Below, piece after piece: positions 45,790-59,990 of a stretch of 64,000 nucleotides of DNA (its first letter is position 1; the number at the start of each line of letters is the position of its first letter). The position numbers and the translations under genes were made by a program. Source of the DNA: Conus ventricosus (taxonomy: Eukaryota; Mollusca; Gastropoda; Neogastropoda; Conidae); NCBI GenBank assembly GCA_018398815.1, contig CM031601.1:31306546-31370545 (forward strand). The letters are read 5' to 3'. The notes under the pieces were generated by a model. The model did not search any database and was not told the DNA's origin. It saw only the letters and a list, made by a program, of their open reading frames with translations.

Positions 45790-46545
45790 TATTAACGGTC
45801 CACAGCTTATGGGGACTGGGCACAGCCTGGAGCAGCACGTCGGATCTTTGAGGTTGACTGGGCAGAGCCTGGAGGATGATGTGGAGGGGATTGGGGATGA
45901 AGGGTCAGAACGTGATGATAGGCATGGAAGATGTTGAAGGACGATGCTGGAGATGGGTTGAGGCAATAGGCAAAATACGGAGACTGTAAGGTAGGGGGTG
46001 TGAGAATAATGTGGCATAGAGATGGAGAAAATGTGGAAGGGAGACTGGAGGATAACCGATCAGGAACTTGGAGATCCAAGCAAAAGATGTCGAGAAAATC
46101 CTGAGATGGGGTGGAGGACAGCCGCAAAAATCTGGAGATGGTTATGGAGGGGTGGGGTTAACGGGCAGAGCTGGAGACACCATTGCACGGTGCTAGAATC
46201 GGGATACAGTCCGCAGTTCATTGGTAGGACAGAGGCTGAGTGGGCGGAGTACGGAGGATGACATTTCAGGGCTGATGGAGTTATGGGCAGATTCTAAAGA
46301 TGTCGTGGAAGGGGGTGAGGGTAATAAGACTCTGGAGATGATACGGCAGGGTGCAGGTAACTGGGCAGGACTCGGGATCTCATAGCAACCAAGGCAGTGG
46401 AGTGGGGTGGGTCTGATGCTGAAGTGGGGGATTCTGAAGATGAATCGGCAGTGTTTGTGGACGGGATGGATGGAGAGGACAAAGGGAATGCAGACGACGA
46501 AGCAGCCCAGAAGGGGGGTGCGCTCAGACTGGGCAAGTGCATGCC
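45790..46545. repeat. Degenerate G-rich tandem array
   Basis: Diverged units built around ACTGGGCAGAGCCTGGAG followed by GATGATGTGGAGGGG recur at irregular 45-70 bp spacing through the stretch. Confidence 0.75.
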
Positions 46546-46559
46546 ACTATGCCTCGGAC

Positions 46560-47715
46560 CGTTACCATTGTAACGTCACCCGGAGCCCAGCCCTCGCCCC
46601 ACACTGTCCGGCTATGAAAGCTACATCTACCGCTACATGCGAGGCAGCGAGCGTGTAGGGACGAACTGACACCAACGTAGGTTATACTGACTTGATGTTA
46701 CTGTAGAGAAGCCAACTTTTCAGGCAGGTCTGGATCCAATTCTCCCTTTACATAAATGGAAAGTGTGTGTGTGTGTGTGGTGTGTGTGTGTGTGTGCTTA
46801 TGTTGGGTGTGTGTGTGTGTTGTGTGTGTGTGTGTGTGTGTGATGGTGTGTGTGTGCGCTGCGCGCTGTGCGTGCGTGCGTGCGTGAGTGCATGTTCTGC
46901 AGTTGGTTTTAAATACACTGTACCATAGTGCAGTTCATTAAATTTCATATTTGTTTGAAAGTAGGTGTCCATTCTGTTCTTGCTGTGTGGTAGACGTTAC
47001 CTGTCAGTGGAGGCTGGGCTCATACGGGTTCTCTGTTACTGTACAGCCTGGCTGATTCGATGGCGCTTTAGTTAAACCGTGACAACAGTGGATCTGTTGA
47101 TGTGACTCTGAAACTCAACTATTGACATCTGTGTCGTTGACTTGGGTGGGGGAGACGATGGATGACGGAGCAGACAAATGCCCAAACTGGCATTGTTGTG
47201 CATGGTGTGATGGTGCTTTCACAACGGTGATCCACCTTTACAGTCATAGTGGCAGACCTCGGAAAGGGTTCATGGCCACCAGCAGGACACCACACCATGG
47301 TTGAGGGGCGTTTTGCTGGACTGGATGTTGGCTGTAATGGGGAGAGTCAAGACTACGGTCACGACACAATTTTCACGCCGTCGCTGGTGGACAGGTACCT
47401 GAACCTGATACCAGTGCAGAAAGGAGTTACAGACAGTGGGCGCGGATTGCCATGCTGCTAGCTGAGTATGTATGTAATGGTGTGATGGGAATCACGGATT
47501 GTCAGTTTAGTGTTAGGCTCAGTTCTCATCGGCAGGGGCTTGAAGCCTGCGCCAGGGGAACAAGAGAAAGCAAATCGGAAAAGCAGAGACCACTTTTCAT
47601 CTTATAGCAATATTGAAACAGCTGTCTATTGGTTGTGTTTGTTGGCCGATATCCACTGTCTGTGGCACAGTGGGAATGATTTCGCTTCTTAATATCATTG
47701 CTCCCCCCCCCCTCT

Positions 47716-47757
<42 letters not shown>

Positions 47758-50352
47758 CACACACACACACAAACCCACCCCCCCCCCAAACAACACAACA
47801 CACACACTCACACCAACACACACACACAGACACACGCAACAAGCATCATTTGTGAAAGCATGTTTGTCATAAAAGTTGATAGTTTGCAATTTTGTATATC
47901 TTAAAATAGATCACTAGAGAAAAATGCTCTAGAACTGTGGGACAGTCTGAAAGGTTTCGATGAGCTCATCCTCTACTGCAGTTAAAGCTTTTTGAACGGT
48001 TATGTTTGTACGGATTCCTTCTATTCGTTGTCTTTTTTCTTTGCTTTTAGCTGGGAAAATAAAGAGCGTGTTTGTATCTTCCAGTCTTTCAGTTACTTCA
48101 ATTTTATCAAAGTTTCAATGTGTGGTGTGTGTGCGGTCAAATTTCAAATACAGCAGATATACTGGGGTGATAAAAAAGATTAAACTAAATCATCACCATA
48201 ATCCAGTGCTCTAGACCATTGTTTGTGCACAGTTTAGTATTGGAGTGCTCGGGTTTCACACTTTATCTAGTGTAAGTTTTGTCATCATAATGTGTATTAG
48301 TGACTGGAAAGATTGCGGTCAAGGATACACATTTAAGATTGTTCTAATAAAGTATTTTGATTTATCACGACTTATTTTAACCTGGTAATGCAAGTTTTGT
48401 TTTCGTACCAGGCATGGGAGTTAAAGTTTGCATTGTTTACGTGTTTTTTCGGTACGAAATGGGTAGAATGGTTTAAAGATTGCTGGCAAGCTTATATTCA
48501 GTGAGAATGGTTTTATAGATTGCTAGCAGGCTTATATTCAGACTACATTGTAAAGTTATGAAAATGAAATGGAATTTGTTCTCATATTTAAAGGTTAACT
48601 TCATGCTGGTTGAAAATTGCTCATGAAGACGTCCTATCATGCTACAGTTGCCACAGTGGCAATTCAACACACTTACAGAAGTACCTATGGTACTTGACAA
48701 TAAATCTTGAAAAGTACTTGTTTTCTTTGAAAATTTGGATTGGTCAGATCAGTTTGAAGTAAAAGCTTATAACAATGTGCGCTAAGTGACAAAAAATAAA
48801 AGTGATAAGGAAAAAAGAAAAAGGGAAAATAAATCAGCTTTGTGGCTTGGTTTATCCCGCGGCCGGATGGTATTGTGTCAATAGTTACAATTGTATTTTT
48901 ATGCATCATGATCTTTGTTGCAAGGAATATGCAAATCATGTGATTGTTGCAGTAATAATTGCAGAAGTAATGCACACATGTTATTGTTGCCTGAAATAAT
49001 GACACATGTTATTGTGCAAAAAATTCCAACGAGTATCATCAGTCATTGTGGAGTGCGATATTGGCGGACTGTCTGCGACAGTTGTACAAAGAATGAGCGT
49101 CGTATTTAGCTGAAACCATCTTTTATCACCACCCCCACTCCCATCCCCAACGTTTACCTCTTCTTGCCCCTCAGTTCTCTGTACCCTTTGTCTTCAGATT
49201 AGCCTTTCATCGTGACCTTTTGGGTTTGGAATTTCTTTAGGATAATGAGGTGCAGAATCAGTTGTATAGCGGAAATAAGGGAAAAAGAAAAGGATCGGTT
49301 AAAAGTTTGAAGCCGTACCGGTCACTTTCAGTTTATCCAATGTGGGTCGCAACCACCGGTTGTTGCAGAAACGGTGTCAAGTTTGAATGCGAACCATTGT
49401 GTTCACACATTTTTGCTCACACTCTCTACTTAACGGCCCACAGCTAATAGACATGTGGCTTGCACTGCAAAACATTAGTTACACACACACACAACACACA
49501 CTCACACACACACACACACACTCACACACACACACAAACTCTCTCACTAACACCACACATGCGCGCACACGGCGCGAACTACCTAAAAACAAATGCCAAC
49601 ATCTGCCATGGGTTTATGTCAGGTTTCATATTATCGGTTTCTGCTCTTCATCTCTATTCGGCTTGTCATAGTTCAAACAAACAACAAACATGTCATATAC
49701 AAACAAACAAACCAAACAAACAAGTAAACCAAAACAAACAGAACGCTGCGTTATACTTTTCTTCCCCAATATTCTTACCTGGGACACGGTATTATACAAT
49801 TTAAATGTTGCAAGGTTAGCAAATACTTCAACGTTAAATTATTGATTGGTAATTCTCACTTACCCTCCCATATTGGAACAAATACAAAAGACGTCTGTAG
49901 TTCACAGCGGGATACAACACAATATCATGGTTAAAATGATTAGTGGGAATGGAAAAAAAAAAAAAAAAAGGAGAGAACGGCAGAAAATCGACCACCCATT
50001 GTTATTTCAATCTTCCTAAAAAAAATACAGCCTGTGGTATTTTAAATGATGTCTAATGCAGTTAAAGGAACAAAATCATTTGGACTCTCGTGCCTTGATA
50101 TATTACCTACACAACAGTTTCTAGCTGCAAAACATCTGCAGATATTGTTTAACCTTGTTTTTGAGTTGCCATCTTTGTTGTGTTTTCGTTTGTTTGTGTC
50201 TGTCTAATCTTGCTGCAGCATGGCAGTCATTCTGGCAGTTGCCAGTGGGTAACTCAGCAACTATGGTTCGCGGGTTGGAACATTGGCTGCTGCCTCGGGT
50301 CTTGGTCCCAGTCGAATTGTTGATAAGATGCCCCCCCCCCCACCCCCCCCCC

Positions 50353-50384
<32 letters not shown>

Positions 50385-50516
50385 AGTACGGAGGCCTGTG
50401 GTTTCCATGTTGTACTTGCCTGTCTTGCTATGCAAAACAGTGTGTGCAGGACAGGTGCGTTTGAAGAATGGACAATGAGTGAAAACAGATGCCCCCCCCC
50501 CTCACCCCCCCCCCCC

Positions 50517-50550
<34 letters not shown>

Positions 50551-51857
50551 ACCACCCCCCCCCCCCCCCCCCCCCCCCCAGTGACGGTGCCTGTGGTTTC
50601 CATGTTGTTACTGCCTGTCTTGCTTATGCAAACAGTGTGTGCTGGACAAAGGTGCTGTTTGTTGAATGGACAATGAAGTGAACAGATGCCCCCCCCCCCC
50701 CACCACCCCCCCCCCCCCCCCCCCCCCCCCACCCAGATGACGGTGGGCCTGTGGTTTCCATGTTGTACTTGACTGTCTTGCTATGCCAAACAGTGTGTGC
50801 AGGACAAGGTGCTGTTTGAAGAATGGGACAATGAGTGAACAAGATGATGAGGCATTTTGCCCTCTGATATGAGCTAGTTTATTCAATCTAAAGCCTACGT
50901 AGTAAACTTTTGTTTGAAAAAAAACAAACCAAAAATAGTGTAATGGTCCACATTTTGCATTTTCGAGGGCTTGAAATGTTGAATGTAGGTTATAATATCT
51001 CTGAAGGCAAGAGTAGTAATGTGTTCCGTATTTAGGTGATGTATAAACTGGAAAAGTCAAGTTATGCACAATTGTGATCATGCACAAAATATGGTTATGA
51101 TCTATATACTACTTTCCCATGACGTTCAAATGCTTCAGCTTTGCAATTGACATTGTACAAGGCTTCCTGTTTTCTTTTCTTAAAGAGTATCTTTCCCTCC
51201 AATGCCTGGCTGTGTAGAGTTTGCTTTGGCTACCCTCTCATCTAAGGATAATACTTGTAAAGGTTGGTCGTGATATTTTTGGGGCGACTTTCCCAACTTT
51301 GAGTTCGAAAACAAATCTACGCTCCGCAAAAGTGTTTGCGGGTACATCTCAGAATGGGTGACATTGCCAAAGACCTCTGGTCTACATCAGCAAGAAGTGT
51401 TCACTAGAAAGGAATGAGTGCGTTGCTGTAAATGACAGTATTAGTTTCTGGGCTGTACAATAACTATATTGTTTGAGTTGTGGTTGTTGTCTAGTGGTGT
51501 GATCGTGAGCAAAGTGCTGTGAAGGAACCAGTATTGAATGTGTACGTTGAGCAGAGGTTTCACTGTTACTGAGTGCATCGTTGTGTGTTTCTTTTGGCTT
51601 CGGGCTGTTTTCTAGTATGGTTGTTCCACTGCATATGTCATCCCCCTCTTTGAACTTTCATGTGACTTTATGATTTTGCTGTTTCTGCTTCATTATCACG
51701 TTATGGCGATCATTTTATATAATGGGGAAAAGACAGAGAACAGTGACGCTAAAAACGCGTCACATGTGTTGCCATGACCCTTGGTTCTGAATGCCTGCCT
51801 TTGTCTTAGTGGATGAGCGTGGTGGTTCTAGTGTGAGCAGCTTCACGTCTTGCTAAG
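46560..51857. other. Long non-coding stretch with microsatellites
   Basis: Holds GT/GTGC repeats (46763-46890), a CT/CA tract (47710-47835), CA repeats (49481-49550), an AAAC-rich tract (49676-49742) and the poly-C array (50331-50760). No convincing exon was recognised. Confidence 0.5.
50331..50760. repeat. Poly-C tracts in ~150-190-bp tandem units, 3 copies
   Basis: Each unit has a 30-100-base C run, then a GTGGTTTCCATGTTGT core, CTGTCTTGCTATGC, CAGTGTGTGC.GGACA and GAATGGACAATGA. Cores start near 50398, 50593 and 50752. C-run lengths differ and may be unreliable. Confidence 0.9.
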
Positions 51858-51986
51858 TTCATGCTGTACGTCTTGGACTTCGACGTCAGCTTCACCACCA
51901 TGGCTTGGTTTTGCTCAACATCTGGTGGCCGTCCCTCTGCCTCTTTCGATGCCTACTCCGCCAAAAAGATCATGACACCTCACTTG
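51858..51986 (+). CDS. Candidate exon, 43 codons, phase 0 at both ends
   Basis: After a CTTGCTAAG acceptor the frame reads FMLYVLDFDVSFTTMAWFCS, TSGGRPSASFDAYSAKK and IMTPHL, with donor TTG|GTCAGT. It joins in frame to the segments at 44507 and 55402. It is partly hydrophobic. No family recognised. Confidence 0.35.
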
Positions 51987-53250
51987 GTCAGTACTGATAC
52001 ACAATGTCTGTCAGTTTTGTTAAGGATTGACCTACTATATTGTGTACATTTTGACAATCATCTAAATTAAAAAACAAACTTTTTAAGTTAAAGGATTTGA
52101 CATTCCGAAATTTTGCCGGTTAACTTCGTGTGGCATAACCCTGGTAGATCTTTATTGCTAAAGTTTTATTTGTAATGTGTTAATTATGTGCTGACGAAAG
52201 AAGCCTGCATTTTTTGGGAGAATCTTTTGTTCGATTTTTAACTTGATATATTAAAAAAAATGGAGGCCCTGCACAGTATTTGGTAAGCTTCTTATGCCCA
52301 GTTTTCCTTCATATATATAAAAAAAGAATTCTGCCACTTTTCCACATTCTGGGTATTTGAAAAGACTTCTCTGCCCTCTGTTCCTTTCTTTATTTGGATC
52401 ATTTGTTTGAAAAGTTCTCTGCCACTTTTCTTCTCTAAATATAAGTTGTTTGCAAAGCAAAATGTTTGAACACGGCTTGGGCTTTATTTACTACAGTTTG
52501 TACATAAATCTCACGTGAATCCATCCACTTCAGGTGTCCAACCCATTCCACTCTGTTTGAGGAAAACCTTTGTATGTGTTTGGGGGTGTAAGAGGTTGCA
52601 GAATATTTTGTACATAAAAAAATTGGAGCTAAAGATGTGTTTTAGACAAAGATCGACTTCTGCGAGATACTAAGAGTGAGAAAAAGAGACCACAATTACA
52701 CTAAAGTATTCAGTCTTCCCAATCTTCCCCTGTTTCTCTTGCCCTTCTTCCCTCTTACTATTCACTCTAATCCTTTCCCCGTGTCCCTGACTCCCTATTT
52801 CTCCACCTCCCCGGTCGTGCCCCTTCTCTCCCCCCCACACCTCCCCATTCCCCCTCACCCAGTTCCTCTTCTTGCGACTTCTAGCATAAAAGTGATTTGT
52901 CTACATCTACCCATCATGCCACCGTGCAAACATGCGGATATTATTTTGTTCCCCGCAAACATGGGATTTGTATAACCATTGTCACAAGACTGACACTGGA
53001 CAGTGAGGAAAGACAGACACACACGCACCATGCACTCATGCAAGCACGCGTGTTTCATTGCATACGCGCGCGCACACGCACATATGAACGTACGCACACA
53101 TTTGCCGCACACAAACACAAAGTTCTAGGAATTGGGTTTTGTAACAGAAGTGTGAAGACAAGATTAACCTAAAAAGGATTAATGCTCCATTTTTTTCTTT
53201 TTGCTGTCGGATCTAATTAAAATCAATTCTCTGGATTTAACTTTATTCTT
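51987..53250. other. Non-coding, nothing recognised
   Basis: AT-rich sequence with a CA/GCAC-rich stretch near 53018-53120. Confidence 0.45.
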
Positions 53251-53251
53251 C

Positions 53252-54584
53252 AAAATCGGAAAGGAAATGAGGCAGGGAACAGTAATCGATAAACAGTAAC
53301 AAGTGGGGGTTTTTTTGCGCCCTTATAAGAAAACATAACACAGGTAAGTTTTATTCAAGACTGGCAAAGCCTTTTATAAACTTGTATAATGTCAGTCAAA
53401 CAATTAAATATGGGGGGAAAAAAACAAGCGCAGGCAACAACTGAAACGGTCTTCATAGGTAATGTTGGCAATGATCTGGACTTAAGGTGGGGAGGGAGTT
53501 TGAAGATTGTGGAAACTGGGAAATGAAATTAAGAAATATGTTACAGATATGGAATCTCTTCACTCGCTCATAAGGGAACCATCGCAATCCTTTTAAGGCA
53601 GATATATTTGTATTGCTCTGTCGAGGCCTTTAGTCCGCTGGGTCGGGAATTCAACAGGGAGCCACGGCTGTTGTGTCTGCGCTCCTGGCGTCAATTGAGA
53701 CACATCACAGTCTTAATACTGTGGTTGTTCTCACTACAAGGGTGACAACAAAGGAATCCAATTGATCCCCAAAGCAGCCAGCGAAGTGTAGTAAATGAAA
53801 CCAACGAAAGTGTGGGGAAGAAAAAAGTTGCTGAAAATACTAAAGGCCATTATTAAATGTATAAATTGTAGGGGACAATCTTTGGCCTACGCTTGAGGAT
53901 ACACCCAAAGATGCAAGGGAGATCAAAAGACAAAACACACAGACGGCACAGAAAAGCAAATCAAATAACCTCAAAGTTATCAAAACAAAATCGAAATGAA
54001 ATTGAAGGCAGGATCGTAACGTTAAACAGTAAACAAGTGAGTATTTTGCTCCATATTAGTAAACCTAACACAGAGTAAAGTTTTATTCAAGGAACTGGCA
54101 AGCCTTTTAAACTTGAATAAAGTCAGACAAATTACATAGACGTACAATCTAATAGTGGGGGAAAAAACAAGCGCTGGCAAAACTGAACTGTCTTCATAGA
54201 AATGACCTTGGCAAAGATTTGGAATTAAGGAGGGGTGGGAGTTTGAAGATGGAGAAACTGGGGAACATGAAAATTAAGAAAATATGTTTACAGATACTGA
54301 ATACTCTTCATGCTGCTAAGGGAACCATCGCAAGCCCTTTGAGGCAGATATATTTGTATTGTCTGCTCGAGGACTTTCGTCCGCTGGGTCGGAAACGAAT
54401 CAGGGAGTCACGGCTGGTTGTGTCTGCGCTCCTGGGCGTGCTATAGAGACATCACACGTCCATATACTGTGGTGTTCTCACTACAAGGTGTGCAAAAAAG
54501 AATCAAAAGCACCCCAATAGCGCAGCCCGCAGAAGAGTAGTAAATGAAAACCAAACGAAAGTGTGGGGAAAGAAAAAAGATGTG
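53252..54584. repeat. Two tandem ~600-bp copies of a dispersed repeat
   Basis: Copies at 53252-53830 and 53985-54584 share GGCAGGGAACAGTAA or its variant, AAAAACAAGCGC, GGAACCATCGCAA, GGCAGATATATTTGTATTG, CCGCTGGGTCGG, GTGTCTGCGCTCCTGG and AAAGTGTGGGGAA in the same order. The first ~340 bp also occur at 6656-6990. No coding region recognised. Confidence 0.92.
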
Positions 54585-54589
54585 GATAA

Positions 54590-55401
54590 AAATATGCCAT
54601 GTTACTAAAAAGGCCTGTGCTAGAGAGAAAAAATATCAGGGGATGATAACACTGGCTTTCTATGCAAATTGATGATGTCCTCAGTTTACGGAGCCAGCAA
54701 TTTGATACAGCGAGTTCGAACATTCGGTTTGAATTAGAACGATCGGGATTATTGATCATCTGCATGACAGGTTTCCTCCCAATGTTATTGGAATTTTCCC
54801 TCTTATGGTTAGAGTCAAGCTGACGATTGGGGTGAAAATCCTTTGGGTATGCCAATAGCGACATGTTTCGTTTAAAAAACGGCGGGGTCACTTTGCTAAC
54901 ACAGTATTACGTCCTTGCAGTTCGAACATGGTCTATTCGATTGGACTAAAAGCGTTTCGATCATTTGCATAGGAGCAATCGATTCAGCGTCCGATTGGAT
55001 TTCCGAGGAATACCTTGGTCTGTGAACTGTTCAGTTTGGCATGTTCTTAAATATAATTTCTTTCTTTAATTTAGTGGTAAACCCTATTCAGCAAGTACGT
55101 GAATAATACTACGCCATTTTAAGATGGCGGCATTTGTTGGAGCAGCATGTTGGGTATAAATCTTTTTGATATTTTATTTCTCGGTTCTTCCACATTCCGT
55201 CTGTAGGGGCCTAGTTCCTTAAATACACTCATCTACACATCAGGTATCTTTTTTTTATCACTGTCGCGCACGCGCGACGCTCGCGCACACACACACACAC
55301 ACACACTCACGCACACACATCATGCACACACTCACTCACACTGTGATTGGTGTTTAAACTAATATCTACATTTTTATCTTCGCTGTATCTGTGCTATTTA
55401 G
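54590..55401. other. Non-coding, nothing recognised
   Basis: Mixed sequence, with a short CGCGCACGCGCGACGC/CA stretch at 55265-55320. No coding signal recognised. Confidence 0.45.
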
Positions 55402-55508
55402 TCCTGGTCGTGGTGGATAAGTTCTGGATTACCCACCAAGTTGTATGTGGCAGCGGCTGCTCTGTGTTCTGTGCGAGGCATCCTCCTTGCGGTTGTTGCA
55501 ACAGTTGG
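55402..55508 (+). CDS. Candidate exon encoding a membrane-segment-like stretch
   Basis: A CTATTTAG acceptor, then SWSWWISSGLPTKLYVAAAA and LCSVRGILLAVVATVG, ending at G|GTATG in phase 2. The ~23-residue stretch LYVAAAALCSVRGILLAVVA could span a membrane. It is in frame with 51858-51986. No family recognised. Confidence 0.35.
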
Positions 55509-56643
55509 GTATGTATTGACTCATCCTATTTCTCCTTTGCTCGCTCATGCTGTTGTTGAGTTAAACTTCACTCTGGAATACAGTTCATTGGTTCCTGCAC
55601 TGGGTTGCTTTACACATTTGCTCAGCAGCATGGCATTGCTATGTTCCACAAATAACATACCATTCTTTGGCGTTATTATCTGAATCCAATTTGTCATAAG
55701 CATTCTGTTGTATTTATATTTTGTTTTACAACTGTCACTTTTAAGTTGTATTACCTCAGACGTTCGTCACTATTGCTTCATCCCCCCTGTGATTCAGTCA
55801 ATGACTGTCAAGAGATTTTTCTTACTTACGATGATGTTTAGTGTTCTATGCAAAGCGGAACCCTTGTGCTCTTTCTATTGCCAGCTTCGAACAAATAATG
55901 TTGTTTCTTATTTTTGTTTCAGTCATGAAGTTTATAAAATATTCACCGATGTAGATGTGTATGAAGACAGATAACAGGAGAGCTTTTTCTCTGTTTGACT
56001 GGATTGCGATGATTTAAGCTTACTTTTAGAGGCGGATGGAGGCTGAAGGGTGGGTACTAGAATTGGGGAAGGAGAAATACATGTAGATTCGAAGTCATCT
56101 AATACTGATGAACGATTAGATCACGTTTTGGGGTGGTACACACGCACGCACGCACGAACGCACGCATGCATACACGTAGCACGCAAAGTCCCAATCAGGA
56201 ACGGTATGGTTGGAGGGTGTCAGAAGTGACCAAAAGAAAATAAATGATTGTTCAACACACTGAAGTCATGATATTGTTTGCCAGTTCATTTCAAACATTT
56301 AATGAATAACTTCTTGCTATAAATAACTTTGTTTGATGTGTGGGTGTGTGTGTGTGTGTGTGTGGGTGTGTGTGTGTGTGTGTGTGTGGGTTTGTGTGAT
56401 NNNNNNNNNNNNNNNNNNNNNNNNNNNNNNNNNNNNNNNNNNNNNNNNNNNNNNNNNNNNNNNNNNNNNNNNNNNNNNNNNNNNNNNNNNNNNNNNNNNN
56501 TTCTGTGGTGCTTTGTATGCTCCGAATTTCGTATATATTTTGTCATGTTCATTTTACTGTTGATTTTACAGGCTATTATTGTGCGTTTTAGTACAGTTCC
56601 ATTTCAAATCATTACATCTCATGCTGTTCCCCTCTCCCTTCCA

Positions 56644-56681
<38 letters not shown>

Positions 56682-56695
56682 TTTTCTCTCCTCCC

Positions 56696-56734
<39 letters not shown>

Positions 56735-56806
56735 ATGTCATCTCACTTTGCTTAATACGTTCGACGTATTTCATGCCTTGCGAAAAATGAATGCATGTGG
56801 TGCCTA

Positions 56807-56880
<74 letters not shown>

Positions 56881-57250
56881 CTTCTCTCTCTCTCTCTCAT
56901 CCTCTCTCCCCTCTCTCTCTCTCTCCTCTCTCCTCTCTCTGCGTGCAAACGTGCGTGTATTTGTGTGTTCAAAATATGTACGCACCTTGTCAAATTCACT
57001 TCACTGTCTGTTTCATACATGCCAATCGTGTACGTTGTAGTACACTTACATATGTTTCCCCAGCCCACCTCACCCCCTACCCCGCTCTCACCTTCCTCTT
57101 CATTATTATTATTCTCTTTTTTTATTTCGTTTTATTTTTTTGTTATTATCATTTTTTAGTTGTTGTTTTGTTTATTGTTATTCTTATTTTTTGTTTTGTT
57201 TTCATTTATCTTCTATTTTCATTTGATGTTCCTCTATGATTACATGACCG
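55509..57250. other. Non-coding, with gap, CT and C tracts
   Basis: Contains GT repeats at 56337-56400 next to the second gap, a CT/T/C tract at 56645-56732, a long CT tract at 56808-56940 and T-rich DNA at 57100-57230. No exon recognised. Confidence 0.5.
56401..56500. other. Assembly gap (100 N)
   Basis: Exactly 100 N, flanked on the left by a GT microsatellite. Confidence 1.
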
Positions 57251-57289
57251 CTTTGCTTGCTTCTTTGATTTCTTACATTAATTGATTTC

Positions 57290-57400
57290 ACTGCATGTTG
57301 TAGTCCCTACTCAGGGCGAGGACTGGATGTAAAAAAGCACGTTAGTGCTTATCTATTACCCTCGAAATAAAGAATTTTGTCTTGTCTTGTCTTGTATATA
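57290..57400 (+). mobile_element. Retroposon 3' end with (TTGTC)n tail
   Basis: TCAGGGCGAGGACTGGATGT, then AAAAAAGCACGTTAGTGCTT, ATTACCCTCGAAATAAAGAA and TTTTGTCTTGTCTTGTC. I recall this tail as common in mollusc genomes, at the ends of LINE/SINE copies. The 5' limit is not determined. Confidence 0.65.
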
Positions 57401-57690
57401 TGATGGTAATGTCAGTCTGTCCCTAACGAGTCATATATATGATGGGTAATGTCAGTCGGGTCCCTAACGAGTCCTATATATGGTGGGTAATGTCAGTCTG
57501 TCTCTAACGAGTCATATATATGGTGGATAATGTCAGTCTGTCTCTAACGAGTCTATATATGATGGATAATGTCAGTCTGTCCCTAACGAGTATATATATG
57601 GTGGGTAATGTCAGTCTGTCTCTAACGAGTCATATATATGGTGGATAATGTCAGTCTGTCTCTAACGAGTCATATAATTTATATGATGGA
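57395..57690. repeat. ~43-bp tandem array, ~7 copies
   Basis: The unit is GATGGGTAATGTCAGTCTGT then CCCTAACGAGTCATATATAT, with small indels. Confidence 0.95.
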
Positions 57691-57775
57691 TAACTGATTT
57701 GTTGAAATCTGGGTTCAATTCCCAGCACAGCGATATATTTGTGGACTTTTTCCGCTCAGAGCTGACTTTGCTACG

Positions 57776-58050
57776 GGCTCAGTTGGAAGACTGAACGGCT
57801 CAGTTGGGAAGACTGAACGGCTCATTTGGGGAAGACTGAACGGCTCGGTTGGGAAGACTGAACGGCTCGGTTGGGAAGACTGAACGGCTCGGTTGGGAAG
57901 ACTGAAGGGCTCATTTGGGGAAGACTGAACGGCTCGGTTGGGAAGACTGAACGGCTCGGTTGGGGAAGACTGAACGGCTCAGTTGGGAAGACTGAACGGC
58001 TCGGTTGGGAAAGACTGAACGGCTCGGTTGGGAAGACTGAACGGCTCATC
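57776..58050. repeat. ~23-bp tandem array, ~12 copies
   Basis: The unit is GGGAAGACTGAACGGCTCGGTT, with TCATTTG/TCAGTTG variants and a G-length difference. Confidence 0.96.
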
Positions 58051-58339
58051 TGGAAGACAGAAACTGTACAGTCGAGTTTCAATTCACTTGTTGAATGCAT
58101 ATCTGAGAGCAATACTCAAATTCTCTGGCCAACACTGAAGGTGTATGTATATCTCGGGCCTGGTTGAAACCATGATATATTATGAAAGTAAGCGTATGAA
58201 TGTAAGCGTGCAGCACAATCCTGCCATGCAGTCTCAGACCAGAATAGGTTTCCACAGCATCATCGTCATCGTTATCATCTTCACCGATCAGAAGGAAAAA
58301 AAAAGAAGTATCAAACTCTGTGGTCCTTGATGCCCTGCT

Positions 58340-58769
58340 CTCATGATGACCTCAATTTCGATTTCCTCTCCACACCTACAAGTTCATGTGGAGGTCACCA
58401 TATCGACAAGCTCACTACAGATGTGGTGGCACTCTCCGGAGGGGGAGCTCACTCACGTGGCTCCGCGACTAAGTAATGACGGTGGTCAGTCAGTGAGGGG
58501 CTGGAGAAGTGGTGTCCTGCGTATGTTGGATTAGAACAGGCGCCACTGAACACCCCCGAAGTGACTCGGCAGCAGTGCAGTGTCTCCTCTGGTGGGTCGC
58601 CTCGTGCAGACTGTACATGGGTTGCTCCCTGTGGATTGCCGGTGCCGAGGCTACCAGGGAAGCCAGCCTGGATGTGACTTGCGGACAGGGAACCGGACAG
58701 AGCAGCGTGGGATAATGCCATTGAGGTCACGAAGACGAGACAACAACGAAACAACAATAACAACAACTG

Positions 58770-58810
<41 letters not shown>
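58340..58810 (+). other. Possible retroposon with (CAA)n tail and poly-G run
   Basis: A GC-rich ~400-bp segment ends in CGAGACAACAACGAAACAAC and further CAA repeats, then ~40 G (58769-58809). A CAA-rich tail after a GC-rich body is retroposon-like, but no box A/B promoter or ORF is confirmed. Confidence 0.35.
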
Positions 58811-59039
58811 AGTTGAAATGTTAGCACCCTTTTGTTTTACAGCGCGAGCGGTAGCGTCACAGTGCACAGCGAGCGATCGACACTCGGATTCGTTCAAAGG
58901 TCAGTGAACTCTGAGACAAATGGCACCGTGTTGTGAGTAAACACTGAGATTACATCCAGTGACAGAGGGTGGGGGTGGCGATGGCGTGGGGAGGGAGGGG
59001 GGGGGGGGGGGAGCGGAGGAGGAGGGAGGACGGGCGAAG

Positions 59040-59730
<691 letters not shown>

Positions 59731-59939
59731 TCACAATCTCAGGAAGAAGCAGGCTAATGATGATGATGATGATAATAATAATAATAATATTTATTATTAT
59801 GATGATGATGATGACGTTTCAAGTTCGATAGTGGCAATGATGATTCACTTTGAAGGATTCTAACGACAGATGACAATGACAGTGACGTCGCCTACGACGA
59901 TGATGATGATCGATGATTATTTGAATCACTCCTCTCCAG

Positions 59940-59990
59940 ATCTGGACGGACAGTTAAGCGATGCTGCCTCGCAAGAACACATGACGTCAT
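59940..59990 (+). CDS. Candidate 51-bp exon
   Basis: CTCTCCAG acceptor and T|GTAAGTGG donor. The frame LDGQLSDAASQEHMTS fits phase 1 of an upstream exon and ends in phase 1. The donor is a near-perfect consensus. It cannot follow 55402-55508 directly because phases differ, so an exon is missing or the gene is a different one. Confidence 0.35.

Noticed and set aside
50283..50681. Polyproline frame
   Set aside because: Translation of poly-C tracts.
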